A stretch of DNA of 64,000 nt from an uncultured Litoreibacter sp. (GCA_947493265.1 CANLQL010000001.1:62001-126000), one strand, 5' to 3'; shown: positions 17,545 to 27,446, counted from the first letter of the stretch. Program-made: numbers and translations. Notes: a model not told the origin generated them from the sequence alone.

Positions 17545-18729
17545 TCACTTCCTGTAGATGCAGTCTTTCAGGGCGGTAAGCCCTGGCTGCACTTCGTTCA
17601 TTGGAGCCACCAAAGCGACCCGTATGTAAGTCTCGCCGGGGTTCGATCCTTGGTAGTCTCGCCCCAGATAAGAGCCCGGCAGGACTTTGACGCCTGTCTT
17701 GGACCAGAGTTTCTTGGTTGCGGCCTCACCGTCTTCAACGGGGAGCCACAGGAAAAAGCCAGCTTCTGGCGAGGCAAAGCCGGAGACATCGCCGAAAAGT
17801 TCGTCAGCGAAATCCAGTTTTTCCCGATAAAGCGTTCTGTTGGCCTCTACGTGGGCCTCATCCTGCCAGACCTTTTCAGCGGCTTTTTGCAGCGGCAGCG
17901 GCAGGGGTGCACCTGCATAGCTGCGCAAGCTTTTCATGCGTTTCACATTTTCCGGGCCTGTTGCCGCAAACCCGGATCTAAGACCCGCAAGGTTTGAGCG
18001 TTTCGACAAGGAATTAAACAGAACGACCCGTTCTGGATCAGCACCAACGGCGTGGGACGCCGTCAAAGCCCCCAATGGTGCAGTATCTCGGAAAATCTCG
18101 GAGTAGCACTCGTCTGCAAAAATTCGGAAATCGTACTTTTCCGCCAAATCCAAAAGCTCATTCCAATACTCCCTACTCGCGACTGCGCCCTGTGGATTTG
18201 AGGGCGAACAAATGTAAGCTGCTGTGACACGGTTCAAAACGTCTTCCGGAAGCCCAGCGAAATCGGGCAGAAAGCCGGTCTCATAGGTCGCGGGGACGTA
18301 GATCGGCTCGGCGTTGATGGCCAGTCCTGCAACGGCATAAACCTGATAAAACGGGTTCGGCATCAAGATCACTGGCTTTTGGCCGTTTTTTTCTTCTGGA
18401 AGCAGGGCAAGGGCTGCGTTGAACAAACCCTCACGCGTGCCATTCAAAACAAAAACATTGGTTTCCGGGTCCGCGTCGACGCCGTATCTGCGATCAATGA
18501 AGCCAGAGATTGCGGCGCGAAGCTCTGGGGTACCTTCATTTGGTGGATACCCTCCAAACCCGTCTCCGTGCTGGGCGATCACGTCCATGATCCAATGTGG
18601 AAAGGGATGCTTTGGTGACCCGATCGTCATATCGTTCACAGCCCCGCCCGGTTCAAAACCGGCGAGAAGGCTCCGCAGACGCGGAAACGCATATGGTGGC
18701 AAGTTCGAAAACCGCTCGGGAAAGGTCAT
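17545..18729 (-). CDS. Class I/II aminotransferase (DapC-like)
   Basis: PLP-dependent aminotransferase of 394 residues. The Schiff-base lysine is in [16 protein letters not shown] (near residue 241), a pattern typical of the DapC branch that makes N-succinyl-LL-2,6-diaminopimelate in lysine and peptidoglycan synthesis. DECYSEIF supplies the Asp that pairs with the PLP pyridine nitrogen. I prefer the start at 18729, [17 protein letters not shown], as in relatives; 18765 is also open, and neither has a strong ribosome-binding site. The exact substrate is not certain. Confidence 0.78.
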   Translation of the reverse strand: MTFPERFSNLPPYAFPRLRSLLAGFEPGGAVNDMTIGSPKHPFPHWIMDVIAQHGDGFGGYPPNEGTPELRAAISGFIDRRYGVDADPETNVFVLNGTREGLFNAALALLPEEKNGQKPVILMPNPFYQVYAVAGLAINAEPIYVPATYETGFLPDFAGLPEDVLNRVTAAYICSPSNPQGAVASREYWNELLDLAEKYDFRIFADECYSEIFRDTAPLGALTASHAVGADPERVVLFNSLSKRSNLAGLRSGFAATGPENVKRMKSLRSYAGAPLPLPLQKAAEKVWQDEAHVEANRTLYREKLDFADELFGDVSGFASPEAGFFLWLPVEDGEAATKKLWSKTGVKVLPGSYLGRDYQGSNPGETYIRVALVAPMNEVQPGLTALKDCIYRK

Positions 18730-18866
18730 GGGACCCACTATGTCTGCCTCAAAGATCGGGGTCATTTCGCCCCGTTTTGTTCAAATTACCCGCTTGCAGG
18801 CGTCCGGTCCAGTGAAAGGCATGGAAATTTCGCAATCAATTTCGACGGTTGTGTCTTTTGAGTCCC

Positions 18867-20198
18867 TTAACCCAGCGCTTGTTCTGCCGCTGCCCCGAAC
18901 CTCAGCAGGCGTTCTTCGGAATTGGGCGCAGACAGGAACATGATCCCGGTAGATGGCACGCCTGTCGGAAGGGTTAGTCCGGCCGACCCCATCAGGTTGC
19001 CAATCCGCGTGTTTCTTAGCGCAAGAAGGTTTTCGGTGACGTAGTAGTCACTGTCGGTCAGAAGCCGTTCGATATTTGGCGGCAAAATCGGTGAGGTTGG
19101 CAAAACCACCGCATCATAAGCGCTGATTTTTGCTTCCCAGACCGCTTTGTAACCTTCGAGGGTTCGCCAAGCGCGCAAGTAGTCTTTTGCCAGCGTTTCG
19201 GAACCTGACCGGAAACGGTCGCGAATTTCGGCAAACATCAGGTTTGGATTGGCTTCGATGGTTTCACCCCAAACGGCATAAGCCTCTGTTGCGAATAGGA
19301 TTCCTGAAAGGCCAAGTGCTTGTTCAACTTCAGGAACGTGCAGTGTGTCAACCTGCGCCCCCGCCGATTTCAAGGCCTCAACAGCGCTGTAAAAGGCTGC
19401 TTTGGGAACATCGCGGATGTCATCAAACGCCGCTGTTTCCAGAACGGCAATGCGCGTTCCATCCAGTGACGCACCGGCCAAGTCTGCGGGTTTGCTGCCT
19501 TCCAGCACCGCAAGTAAATGCGCTGCGTCTTCGACCGATCTGCATAGCGGCCCAACAGTATCAAATTTGGGACACAGCGGCACCGAACCAGCGACAGAGA
19601 CGCGATTTATCGTTGTTTTCAACCCGACCAGATCGTTCCAAGCAGACGGGATTCGAACCGAACCACCCGTGTCGGAGCCTATGCCAGCCGCTGCGATATT
19701 GAAGGCCACCGAGGTCGCTGCCCCGGAGGAAGAGCCACCGGAAACAGCGTCATGATCGTTAACGCAGGGCGATGTTGCGGTCACCGGATTGAGACCCAGA
19801 CCCGAAAAAGCCAACTCGGACATGTGGGTTTTTCCCAAGCAGACAAGGCCGCTTTCAGTCGCGTTTTTCAGAACCTCCGCGTCCGCGTCAGGGACCCTAT
19901 CTTTAAGCAGGGCGGAGCCAGCTTCCGTTTCCACCCCGGCAGTGTCGAAGAGGTCTTTCCAGGAAATAGGAACACCATCCAAAGGGCTTTTCAACGTGCC
20001 CGATTTCGCCCGTTCAGCCGCGGCTTTTGCTTCGGTTAAGGCCCGTGTTTCTGTCATGCGCGCATATATTCGATCCTTCATCGGATGCCCATTTGCCGCA
20101 TCAAGATAAGTCTGCGTCAGTTCAACCGGGTCAATCTTTTGCGCCGCAATTTCACGACCGAGATCGCTGGCAGTCTGGGTTAACCATTTTTCTGACAT
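18867..20198 (-). CDS. Amidase (amidase signature family)
   Basis: A 443-residue amidase-signature hydrolase. The Ser-cisSer-Lys triad is visible: Lys in PISWKDLFD (near residue 81), the cis-Ser in the SGGSSSGAA loop (near 154) and the nucleophile in GSDTGGSVRIPS (near 178). It resembles GatA but no gatB or gatC is nearby, so it is more likely a free-standing amidase of unknown substrate. I start at 20198, just before MSEKWLTQ, with AAGGAG upstream. It is divergent from the UbiH-type gene. Confidence 0.85.
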   Translation of the reverse strand: MSEKWLTQTASDLGREIAAQKIDPVELTQTYLDAANGHPMKDRIYARMTETRALTEAKAAAERAKSGTLKSPLDGVPISWKDLFDTAGVETEAGSALLKDRVPDADAEVLKNATESGLVCLGKTHMSELAFSGLGLNPVTATSPCVNDHDAVSGGSSSGAATSVAFNIAAAGIGSDTGGSVRIPSAWNDLVGLKTTINRVSVAGSVPLCPKFDTVGPLCRSVEDAAHLLAVLEGSKPADLAGASLDGTRIAVLETAAFDDIRDVPKAAFYSAVEALKSAGAQVDTLHVPEVEQALGLSGILFATEAYAVWGETIEANPNLMFAEIRDRFRSGSETLAKDYLRAWRTLEGYKAVWEAKISAYDAVVLPTSPILPPNIERLLTDSDYYVTENLLALRNTRIGNLMGSAGLTLPTGVPSTGIMFLSAPNSEERLLRFGAAAEQALG

Positions 20199-20281
20199 AG
20201 CGCGGCTCCTTCTTCTTTCTAAGGACGGTAGCGGCAGCCCACCGCATGGACAATCCCACATCTTCCCACATATTGAACAGT

Positions 20282-21505
20282 ATGAACTATGAAGCAGATG
20301 TCACGATTGTCGGTGGTGGATTAAACGGGTGCGCCTTGGCGCTTGCGCTTGCAAGTGCAGGCTTCCGCACTGTTGTCGTTGATACGCAGGATGCGCAAAA
20401 TCAGTCCGACGAATTTGATGGGCGTGCCTACGCGCTTGCCTTGTCGTCAAAACGCTTGTTGTCCGCATTAGGGCTCTGGAGCGGTTTAGACGCGACCGCA
20501 GAACCGATGCTTGAAATAAAGGTGACCGATGGTCGGCAAGGGGAAGGCCCGTCGCCGTTTTGGATGCATTTCGATCATACGGAAATCGAAGAAGGCCCAA
20601 TGGGCTTCATGGTCGAAGACAGATATCTGCGGCAGGCATTTCTAGACGCGATGAAATCTTCTGCCTTCATCACCCATCTGACTTCGGAGACTGTCGTGTC
20701 CCAACGCATCGATGGCGGAACGGCAACCGCAGGTCTTGCCTCGGGCGGACAAATTTCGTCGACAGTTCTCGTTGGTTGCGATGGTCGAAAAAGCGGAACG
20801 GCGGAACGTGCCGGTATTTCCCGAAGCTTTAAAGACTATGGTCAAACTGCGCTCGTCGCCGCTATCGGGCATGAAAAACCACATCGCGGAATCGCGCATC
20901 AGTTTTTTATGCCGGAAGGCCCGCTGGCGATTTTGCCGCTTACTGGTAATCGAAGCTCCATTGTTTGGGCCGTTAATCATGCGCGTGCAGACATGCTCAG
21001 CCAAACATCTGATCAAGATTTTATTGACGCGCTCGGCCCCGCGTTTGGTGACTTTTTAGGGGATCTGACTGTCGCTGGGGCCCGGTTTTCCTACCCTCTG
21101 AATCTGACGGAAGCGCGCAGTCTTGTGGCAGATCGCGTCGCGCTGGTCGGTGACGCCGCGCATGGCATCCACCCGATCGCAGGTCAGGGCTTGAACCAAG
21201 GCCTGCGCGAAATCGCAGCTTTGGCAGAGGTTTTAACGGACGCGGTAAGACGTGGGGAAGATATCGGATCAGAAAACGTACTTGCCCGTTACGCCGAATG
21301 GCGGCGCTTCGATGCGAAGACGCTCGCCTTTGCGACAGACGCATTTAACACAATGTTTTCAAATGATAATCCCGCTGTTCGGCTTGGCCGGGATATCGGT
21401 ATGGGGATTGTGAACGCGGTCCCTGCCCTGCGTCGTGGGTTTATGCGGGAGGCAGCTGGTTTGACCGGAGACGTCCCAAAATTGCTGAAAGGGCGCTTGC
21501 TCTAG
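20282..21505 (+). CDS. UbiH/UbiF-family FAD-dependent monooxygenase
   Basis: A flavoprotein hydroxylase of about 407 residues in the UbiH/UbiF/COQ6 family, expected to hydroxylate the ubiquinone ring. It has the FAD Rossmann motif IVGGGLNG at the N-terminus, and the second FAD motif [20 protein letters not shown] near residue 289. Starts at 20246 and 20282 are both open. I chose 20282 because the first beta strand then begins within seven residues, as in the family; neither shows a good ribosome-binding site. Its stop overlaps the Trm112-like gene by four bases. Confidence 0.83.
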   Translation: MNYEADVTIVGGGLNGCALALALASAGFRTVVVDTQDAQNQSDEFDGRAYALALSSKRLLSALGLWSGLDATAEPMLEIKVTDGRQGEGPSPFWMHFDHTEIEEGPMGFMVEDRYLRQAFLDAMKSSAFITHLTSETVVSQRIDGGTATAGLASGGQISSTVLVGCDGRKSGTAERAGISRSFKDYGQTALVAAIGHEKPHRGIAHQFFMPEGPLAILPLTGNRSSIVWAVNHARADMLSQTSDQDFIDALGPAFGDFLGDLTVAGARFSYPLNLTEARSLVADRVALVGDAAHGIHPIAGQGLNQGLREIAALAEVLTDAVRRGEDIGSENVLARYAEWRRFDAKTLAFATDAFNTMFSNDNPAVRLGRDIGMGIVNAVPALRRGFMREAAGLTGDVPKLLKGRLL

Positions 21506-21681
21506 GACAGCTTGCGCGCTTCGTCGATCAGCATAATCGGCACACCTTCGCGGATCGGAAACGCAAGGTTTGCGGTCTTTGACACAAGTTCCTGCTTTTC
21601 GGCGTCATAAGAAAGCGTACCTTGGGTGACCGGGCAAATGAGCCCATCAAGCATATGCCGGTCTGTCTTGGTCTCGTTCAT
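21502..21681 (-). CDS. Trm112-family small protein
   Basis: A 59-residue protein too short to stand out by length alone. It reads [20 protein letters not shown] at the start, then the [20 protein letters not shown] and [14 protein letters not shown] segments, which match the Trm112/YcaR family. Trm112 proteins are small partners of [18 protein letters not shown]; many bacterial members keep only one CP motif, as here. Its ATG overlaps the TGA of the LON-domain gene (ATGA), so it is translationally coupled. The converging UbiH-type gene ends inside its last codons. Confidence 0.85.
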   Translation of the reverse strand: MNETKTDRHMLDGLICPVTQGTLSYDAEKQELVSKTANLAFPIREGVPIMLIDEARKLS

Positions 21682-22319
21682 TGGACAAGCTCCTCGTTTG
21701 ATCCGCCGCGCAATGCGAATTCGATCAAAGTGACAAGAGTTTCCCGGCGTGTCGAGAGTGAGGGTGCCTCCAGCAAAGCCTGCTTTTCTTCTGGCTCAAA
21801 CGGGCAAAGCATCGATAGCGAATTGATTAACAATTCGTCCTCGGCGTCCTTGAGGCTTTCCCAATCGGTTTGCAATTCCTGAGCCGCGAAGAACCGTGCC
21901 AGCAGGTCCATGAATTTTTCGCGGTCGAATTGGTCATCTTTTTCCGTCGGCCCGAGATCCCGCTCAAAACCGGTCCAGCTGACATTGGCACGCCTGTAGG
22001 GTGTAAACCCTGATACTTCTTCGAGAATGCGGTAGCGGGAGATGCCGCTGAGCGTGATCATATATCGACCATCTTCCGTTTCGGAAAATTGCGAAATACG
22101 CCCGGCGCATCCGATCGAATGAAGCTGTCCTTTGCCCCCAGGTCCGTCATGTGGCTGAACCATGCCGATCAGACGGTGGCTGGTCTTCAGCGTATCCTCG
22201 AACATCTGCAAATAGCGCGGTTCGAACAAATGCAGCGGCAGGCGTGCCCTCGGAAGAAGCAGCGCGCCGGGCAAAGGAAAGACGGGCACCGTCTCGGGAA
22301 GATTGGAAGCTTTGAACAT
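21678..22319 (-). CDS. LON peptidase substrate-binding domain protein
   Basis: A 213-residue protein made only of the Lon N-terminal (substrate-binding) domain, with no ATPase or protease part. Characteristic parts are [25 protein letters not shown] at the start and GCAGRISQF in the middle. Its biochemical role is not established; binding of unfolded protein is assumed from Lon. It follows the thioredoxin/YbbN gene by 26 bases and overlaps the Trm112-like gene by four, so the three form an operon with protein quality-control character. Confidence 0.88.
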   Translation of the reverse strand: MFKASNLPETVPVFPLPGALLLPRARLPLHLFEPRYLQMFEDTLKTSHRLIGMVQPHDGPGGKGQLHSIGCAGRISQFSETEDGRYMITLSGISRYRILEEVSGFTPYRRANVSWTGFERDLGPTEKDDQFDREKFMDLLARFFAAQELQTDWESLKDAEDELLINSLSMLCPFEPEEKQALLEAPSLSTRRETLVTLIEFALRGGSNEELVQ

Positions 22320-22345
22320 ACCCTTGATCTAGGGCGAACAGTTGG

Positions 22346-23248
22346 TCAGGCAAATATCATCGACGAAAGTTTCCGCCGGCCGTTCAGCGCTATCGGATCT
22401 TCTGGCTTCAGCGCCTCAAAAATCGTGAAGAGCTGCGTTTTCGCAGCACCGTCATTCCATTCCCGATCACGTCGGAAAAGCTCCAGCAAGTGATCAACAG
22501 CAGCCTCGGTTTCGCCGCTCGCATGCAACGCAATTGCCAGATCCAAGCGGGATTGATGGTCATCCTCATCGGCATCAATCCTTGCGCTCAATTCGGCAAC
22601 TGGGCCGGTATTTGCGGCTTGCTGCATCAGTTCAAGTTGGGCGGACACTGCCTCTAGCTCACCGGCCATGCTTTCCGGGGCGGCGGCAAGAAGTTCTTGT
22701 GCCTTTTCCACTTCGCCAACGGCGATATGAGACCGAACCAAGCCACTGTAAGCCGCCGAATTCGATGCATCTTCTCCAAGAATTGCCGCGAAAGTTTGCA
22801 ATGCATCCAGTGCGGCACCCTCTTCCAGCATGGTTTCTGCTGCCGCAATTGCTTCTTCTAGACCACCATCATCGTCACCAGAAAGCTCGATGAGTTTTGC
22901 GATGAACGCTTTGATTTCGCTGCCTGGCAATGCACCCTGAAATGCATCCACGGGTTTGCCATCATAGAACGCGTATACCGTCGGGATAGACTGGATCTGT
23001 AACTGCCCAGCAATCTGCTGATTTTGGTCAACGTCAAGCTTGACCATTTTGACCTTCCCGCCCGCAGCCGTAACTTCCGCTTCCAAAGCTGGCCCAAGTG
23101 TCTTGCACGGTCCGCACCAAGGGGCCCAGAAATCGACAATTACAGGGACGTCTTTGCTGGCCTCGATCACATCTTGCATGAAAGTGGCCTCTGAGCCGTC
23201 TTTGATCAGGTCAGTCGCGGCCGCAGTTCCGGTGTTCAATTCAAGCAT
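22346..23248 (-). CDS. Thioredoxin-like co-chaperone YbbN (CnoX)
   Basis: A 300-residue protein: N-terminal thioredoxin fold with the redox pair in WCGPCK (Cys45, Cys48), followed by TPR-like helices to the end. E. coli YbbN/CnoX is a chaperone-holdase that hands clients to GroEL; it has lost the CGPC pair, whereas this protein keeps it and may also be an active oxidoreductase. I start at 23248, which has GAGGA six bases upstream. The exonuclease III gene precedes it by 49 bases. Confidence 0.88.
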   Translation of the reverse strand: MLELNTGTAAATDLIKDGSEATFMQDVIEASKDVPVIVDFWAPWCGPCKTLGPALEAEVTAAGGKVKMVKLDVDQNQQIAGQLQIQSIPTVYAFYDGKPVDAFQGALPGSEIKAFIAKLIELSGDDDGGLEEAIAAAETMLEEGAALDALQTFAAILGEDASNSAAYSGLVRSHIAVGEVEKAQELLAAAPESMAGELEAVSAQLELMQQAANTGPVAELSARIDADEDDHQSRLDLAIALHASGETEAAVDHLLELFRRDREWNDGAAKTQLFTIFEALKPEDPIALNGRRKLSSMIFA

Positions 23249-23297
23249 TTTGGTCCTCAAACGGGGATGATTTGCACCCTATATGTGCGCTCGGGCC

Positions 23298-24086
23298 TCA
23301 AAGATCAAATGTTGCGAAAACAGGCGCATGATCTGATGGTTTTTCCCAGCCGCGTGCAGCCCGGTAGACGCGCGAACTGTGGCCCGCGGACGCGATATCG
23401 GATGTAGCCCAGACGTGATCCAAACGGCGTCCTTTGTCTGCAGCGTCCCAGTCCTTCGCACGATACGACCACCATGAATAAAGTTGGCCTTCGGGAATAT
23501 CGGCGCGGGTGACATCAATCCAGTTCCCGGCTTCCTGAGCTTCACCAAGATGGTCGACCTCAATCGGTGTGTGGCTGACCACTTTCAACAATTGCTTGTG
23601 CGACCAGACGTCGTCTTCGCGTGGCGCAATATTCAGATCACCGACTAGAATCGATTTTTGTGGCGCGTTCTTGCGGAAATCGTCCCTAAGTTCGGTCAGG
23701 TAATCCAGCTTGTTGCCGAACTTTTCGTTTACCTCCCGGTCGGGGATATCCCCGCCAGCGGGAATATAGTGATTGTGAATGGTAACCCCGTTTTCCAAAC
23801 GTCCAGCGATATGGCGGGCATGACCAAGATTTGCATAGTCTACCGCCCCAGCTTCAACCATCGGCAAGCGCGAGATTATCGCAACGCCGTTGTAGCCCTT
23901 CTGTCCGCGCGCAACCATGTGGGTGTAGCCCAAAGCGTGCAGACCTTCGACTGGGATTTTGTCGACCGGGCTTTTACACTCCTGCAAACACAAGACATCC
24001 GGGGCCTCCTCTTTCAGAAGCTTCAGCACAATCGGTTCTCTCAGACGGACCGAGTTGATATTCCAAGTTGCGAGGGTAAACGGCAT
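23298..24086 (-). CDS. xthA: Exodeoxyribonuclease III
   Basis: AP endonuclease and 3'-phosphodiesterase of base-excision repair, 262 residues, in the EEP fold. Motifs include TWNINSVR at the start, LCLQECK (metal-binding Glu), LVGDLNIAPREDD and the final SDHAPVFATF with the catalytic Asp-His. Length matches the E. coli enzyme. It is the first gene after the terminator at 24174-24203 and probably heads the xthA-ybbN-LON-Trm112 unit. Confidence 0.92.
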   Translation of the reverse strand: MPFTLATWNINSVRLREPIVLKLLKEEAPDVLCLQECKSPVDKIPVEGLHALGYTHMVARGQKGYNGVAIISRLPMVEAGAVDYANLGHARHIAGRLENGVTIHNHYIPAGGDIPDREVNEKFGNKLDYLTELRDDFRKNAPQKSILVGDLNIAPREDDVWSHKQLLKVVSHTPIEVDHLGEAQEAGNWIDVTRADIPEGQLYSWWSYRAKDWDAADKGRRLDHVWATSDIASAGHSSRVYRAARGWEKPSDHAPVFATFDL

Positions 24087-24173
24087 CGAACTCTCCCTGA
24101 GCGTGTTTGTGACGAACCTATCCAGTTGCCAAAGTTACCTCAACTGACATTCAATGGCATTCCGGATCGCGCG

Positions 24174-24203
24174 AAAAAAAGGCCCGGGCACGCAGCCCGG
24201 GCA
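24174..24203 (-). terminator. Intrinsic terminator of the CenR-like regulator gene
   Basis: Read on the minus strand: GCCCGGGC, a short loop, GCCCGGGC, then a T-tract (T7 at 24174-24180). It lies between the response regulator gene and xthA, so it separates the two units. Confidence 0.85.
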
Positions 24204-24218
24204 AGTCCAACAGGGAGG

Positions 24219-24244
24219 TGTCACGTTATAACCCCAACGTGACA
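24219..24244. promoter_or_regulatory. Perfect 9-base inverted repeat
   Basis: TGTCACGTT (24219-24227) and AACGTGACA (24236-24244) form a perfect inverted repeat with an 8-base loop. It lies 15 bases from the terminator hairpin and after the CenR-like gene. No T-tract follows, so it could be an extra RNA stem at the 3' end or an operator in front of xthA. Confidence 0.4.
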
Positions 24245-24307
24245 AGGGGAACTTACGGGGACCGGTGCGGGGGAGGAAGCAAACCGTTCCACACCAGCCC
24301 CATGTAA

Positions 24308-24994
24308 TCAGACATTCAATCTATAGCCGCCAGATTCGGTCACAAGAAGGCGGGCATTTGACGGTTCTGGTTCTATTTTTTGACGAAGACGGTAAATATG
24401 TGTCTCCAATGTGTGCGTGGTTACGCCTGCATTGTAGCCCCAGACCTCGTGCAGAAGCACATCGCGGGCCACAACACCATCAGTCGCGCGGTAAAGAAAC
24501 TTCAAGATGTTCGTCTCTTTTTCGGTCAGACGGATCTTTTTGTCGTCTTCGGTCACCAGCATCTTCATCGATGGCTTGAACGTATATGGTCCAAGCTGGA
24601 ACACAGCATCCTCAGATTGCTCGTGCTGGCGCAATTGCGCGCGGATACGTGCCAAAAGCACCGGAAATTTGAATGGTTTTGAGATATAGTCGTTCGCGCC
24701 GGCATCCAGACCAAGGATCGTGTCTGCATCCGTATCATGGCCAGTGAGCATCATAATCGGGCATTTGACACCCTGTTTGCGCATCAGCCGGCACAATTCA
24801 CGGCCATCTGTATCGGGAAGGCCTACGTCCAAGATCACCAGTTCGTAGATGGATTCTTTGGCCTTCTCCATGGCGGTTGCACCGCTATCGGCTTCGAAGA
24901 CATCGAAATCCTCTGTCATAACCAGTTGTTCTGACAAAGCTTCGCGCAAATCATCGTCATCATCGACCAAAAGAATCTTTTTCGTTGTGGACAT
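24308..24994 (-). CDS. OmpR-family response regulator (CenR-like)
   Basis: A 228-residue response regulator: receiver with acidic pocket at Asp11-Asp13, phospho-acceptor Asp56 in VILDVGLPD and Lys in ISKPFKF; then an OmpR-type winged helix with LTEKETNILKFLYRA and THIYRLRQKIE. It strongly resembles CenR, an essential cell-envelope regulator in Caulobacter and Rhodobacter, but that identity is from memory. I start at 24994; the long upstream extension in the frame has no family features. No histidine kinase gene is adjacent. Confidence 0.82.
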   Translation of the reverse strand: MSTTKKILLVDDDDDLREALSEQLVMTEDFDVFEADSGATAMEKAKESIYELVILDVGLPDTDGRELCRLMRKQGVKCPIMMLTGHDTDADTILGLDAGANDYISKPFKFPVLLARIRAQLRQHEQSEDAVFQLGPYTFKPSMKMLVTEDDKKIRLTEKETNILKFLYRATDGVVARDVLLHEVWGYNAGVTTHTLETHIYRLRQKIEPEPSNARLLVTESGGYRLNV

Positions 24995-25160
24995 AGCTCT
25001 CACTTCCCTAATGATTTGAGGCACAATGGCGTGAACCGGTGCTTGGGAACAATTCACGGACCCGTTATTCACGGCGACGTGTCGGGAACCTAGCAAATGT
25101 TTCAAAATCCTGTCATTGGAGTCACGCAAAACGCTCAAATGTTACAGGTTGCTGTCTGAA

Positions 25161-26231
25161 ATGCTTCTGAAACTGACCAATACTGACCTGATGGCCCGCG
25201 CACGTGGCGATTTGCAGATGGGTTTGCCGGTTCTTATTGATGGAACACTGATTTGGGCAGCAGAAGCACTTCAACCAGCAAGATTTGACGAAGCCAAGGC
25301 GCTGGGTGCGCCACTGGCATTGGCGATTACAAATTGGCGGGCGCAAACATTAAAGGCCCGCGCCTATGATGGTGATATGGCGCGGTTGGAACTTCCACAA
25401 GACGCCGATCTGGCTTGGTTGCAAGCTGTCTCTGATCCGTCGACTGATCTGTCCTCCCCGATGAAAGGGCCATTCAAGAGCCTTCGCGATGATGATAGTA
25501 TCGCAGCAAGACTGGGCATTCTTCTGATTAAGCACGCGCGGTTGCTGCCTGCAGCGTTGATTTGCAAAGCGCCGTTGGATGCTGTCAGCCCTGACATTAC
25601 CGCGCTGGACAGAGTCATGGTCACTCAACATCTGGCAGTTCAAACAAAGCTCAGCCCGGTTGTGTCTGCCCGCGTTCCACTATCGGTGAGTGAAGCCGGT
25701 CGCGTGCATGTTTTCCGCCCCCCAAATGGTGGTGAAGAACACTACGCGGTTGAAATAGGTCAGCCAGACCGAAACAAACCAGTCCTCATGCGATTGCATT
25801 CGGCATGTTTTACCGGTGATCTTTTGGGGTCACTCAAGTGCGATTGTGGTCCGCAATTGCGTGCAGCTTTGGCGCAGATGGGGGCTGAAGGGTCCGGTGT
25901 CTTGCTATATCTCAATCAGGAAGGCCGTGGCATCGGGCTGTCAAACAAGATGCGCGCCTATGCCTTGCAGGATCAAGGTTTCGATACAGTCGAAGCAAAC
26001 CATCGGCTAGGGTTTGAAGATGATGAACGCGATTTTTCGATTGGGGCAATGATCCTGAAGGAAATGGGCTTTTCCCAATTGCGGCTGATGACGAACAACC
26101 CGGCAAAGATCGACAAGATGCAGGCTAGCGGCCTGGACGTTGTGGAGCGTGTTCCCCTCAAAGTTGGAGAGAGCGCCCATAATAAAGACTATTTGTCTGT
26201 GAAGGCTTCCAAATCCGGCCATATCTTATGA
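25161..26231 (+). CDS. ribA: GTP cyclohydrolase II with degenerate RibB-like N-terminus
   Basis: First step of riboflavin synthesis: GTP to 2,5-diamino-6-ribosylamino-4-pyrimidinone phosphate. Of 356 residues, about 185-350 are the catalytic domain: zinc cysteines in ACFTGDLLGSLKCDCG (near 215-228), NQEGRGIGL and TNNPAKI. The first 180 residues look like a RibB fold (MARARGDLQMGLPVLIDGTL, then AAEAL) but lack the acidic DDEDRENEGD loop needed for DHBP synthase, so this half is probably inactive. I used the ATG at 25161; a TTG at 25116 is less likely. Confidence 0.88.
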   Translation: MLLKLTNTDLMARARGDLQMGLPVLIDGTLIWAAEALQPARFDEAKALGAPLALAITNWRAQTLKARAYDGDMARLELPQDADLAWLQAVSDPSTDLSSPMKGPFKSLRDDDSIAARLGILLIKHARLLPAALICKAPLDAVSPDITALDRVMVTQHLAVQTKLSPVVSARVPLSVSEAGRVHVFRPPNGGEEHYAVEIGQPDRNKPVLMRLHSACFTGDLLGSLKCDCGPQLRAALAQMGAEGSGVLLYLNQEGRGIGLSNKMRAYALQDQGFDTVEANHRLGFEDDERDFSIGAMILKEMGFSQLRLMTNNPAKIDKMQASGLDVVERVPLKVGESAHNKDYLSVKASKSGHIL

Positions 26232-26725
26232 ATGCTGCTGATCTTGTCGTCGGCAAATGGGGCACTCGATTTCGCGGCCGTGTCTTCCCTAGCGCAATTG
26301 GTCGGGGTGGGATCAGCGCAGAAAAACGCGAAGGTGACGGCGCAACACCAGTTGGGACCCATCGAATAGCGGGGCTGCTCTATCGCCCGGACCGAATATC
26401 AAAACCAGTTTCCTGGGCCGTGCCTATCGGACCGCGAGATTTGTGGTCCGATGATCCGACCGACAGGTGCTACAATCTGATGGTACGCGCGCCCTATAAC
26501 TGTAGCCATGAAAGCCTGCGTCGAGCAGATCCGCTTTATGACATGGTGCTTATTTTGAATTGGAATTGGCCAGTTGCCGAGCGGGGCAAGGGGTCGGCCA
26601 TTTTCATACATACCTGGCGCAAACCGCGCCATCCAACCGAAGGATGCGTGGCGTTTCGCGGCGATCACTTACGTTGGATCATAGACAATCTGAGCCCTGA
26701 AACACGGGTTATTGTTCAGCCCTGA
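26228..26725 (+). CDS. L,D-transpeptidase (YkuD) family protein
   Basis: A 165-residue YkuD-fold protein with the His and Cys of the active site in HTWRKPRHPTEGCVAF (His near residue 127, Cys near 140). Such enzymes cross-link murein or attach lipoproteins to it. No signal peptide is evident, which is seen in this short branch often annotated L,D-transpeptidase catalytic domain. Its start overlaps the ribA stop by four bases (ATGA), so it is translated with ribA. It converges on yggS with a ten-base overlap. Confidence 0.82.
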   Translation: MNAADLVVGKWGTRFRGRVFPSAIGRGGISAEKREGDGATPVGTHRIAGLLYRPDRISKPVSWAVPIGPRDLWSDDPTDRCYNLMVRAPYNCSHESLRRADPLYDMVLILNWNWPVAERGKGSAIFIHTWRKPRHPTEGCVAFRGDHLRWIIDNLSPETRVIVQP

Positions 26726-27375
26726 TCATACACCCTGTCGCCGAAAATTGCCGATCCCACACGAATATGAGTGGCCCCTTGTGCAATCGCAGTTTCGAAA
26801 TCCCCACTCATTCCCATACTGAGACCTTGCAAATCGTTGCGCTTGGCCAGCTTGGCAAGCAGCGCGAAGTGAAGACTGGGCTCTTCATCAACAGGTGGGA
26901 TGCACATTAGACCGATTACTGGCAGGTTCAGGTCCCGACATTTTTCAATGAACGCGTCCGTGTCTTCGGGATCAATCCCAGCCTTCTGCGGTTCTTTGCC
27001 AGTGTTGACTTGAATGAATAGGTCCGGGCATTTGCCCAACTCGTCCCGAAGCTGCGCAAATCGCGTGGCGAGCTTTTCGCGGTCTAGGGTGTGGATCACG
27101 TCAAACAGCTCCATCGCCTGACGGGCCTTGTTCGATTGTAGTGGACCAAGAAGGTGCAGCTCAACACCGTCAAATTTTTCGCGGAATTCTGGCCATTTGC
27201 CAGCTGCTTCCTGAACACGGTTTTCACCGAAAATACGGTGGCCTTCTTCTAGAACGGATTCGACGCGCTTATTTGGCTGGATTTTCGAAACTGCGATGAG
27301 GGTCGTTGTGCCAGTATCTCGGCCGCTTTGAGCTTCCTGGGATGAAATACGGGCTTTGATTTCGGATAGGGACAT
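26716..27375 (-). CDS. YggS-family PLP homeostasis protein
   Basis: A 219-residue single-domain PLP-binding TIM barrel of the YggS/PROSC family, which has a role in vitamin B6 balance rather than a known enzymatic reaction. The PLP lysine is Lys31 in AVSKIQPN. FGENRVQE, HLLGPLQSNK and the C-terminal MGMSGDFETAI and IRVGSAIFG motifs are all present, the last binding the phosphate. It is a single gene between the porin terminator and the ribA unit. Confidence 0.93.
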   Translation of the reverse strand: MSLSEIKARISSQEAQSGRDTGTTTLIAVSKIQPNKRVESVLEEGHRIFGENRVQEAAGKWPEFREKFDGVELHLLGPLQSNKARQAMELFDVIHTLDREKLATRFAQLRDELGKCPDLFIQVNTGKEPQKAGIDPEDTDAFIEKCRDLNLPVIGLMCIPPVDEEPSLHFALLAKLAKRNDLQGLSMGMSGDFETAIAQGATHIRVGSAIFGDRVYDQG

Positions 27376-27440
27376 TGGCGGCTCTGACCTGATGACTGCG
27401 TGACATATATATAGTCACCCACGCCGAAACGCCCATCCCA
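27376..27440 (-). promoter_or_regulatory. yggS upstream region with AT-rich inverted repeat
   Basis: GTGAC-ATATATATA-GTCAC lies about 30 bases before the yggS start. The TATATATA core could be a -10 region flanked by symmetric arms. It is short and might be chance. Confidence 0.25.
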
Positions 27441-27446
27441 AAAAGA

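Noticed and set aside
18773-18798. CGGGG-loop-CCCCG followed by T-rich bases on the plus strand
   Set aside because: No plus-strand gene ends there, and it lies at the 5' end of the aminotransferase gene, so a terminator role is unlikely.
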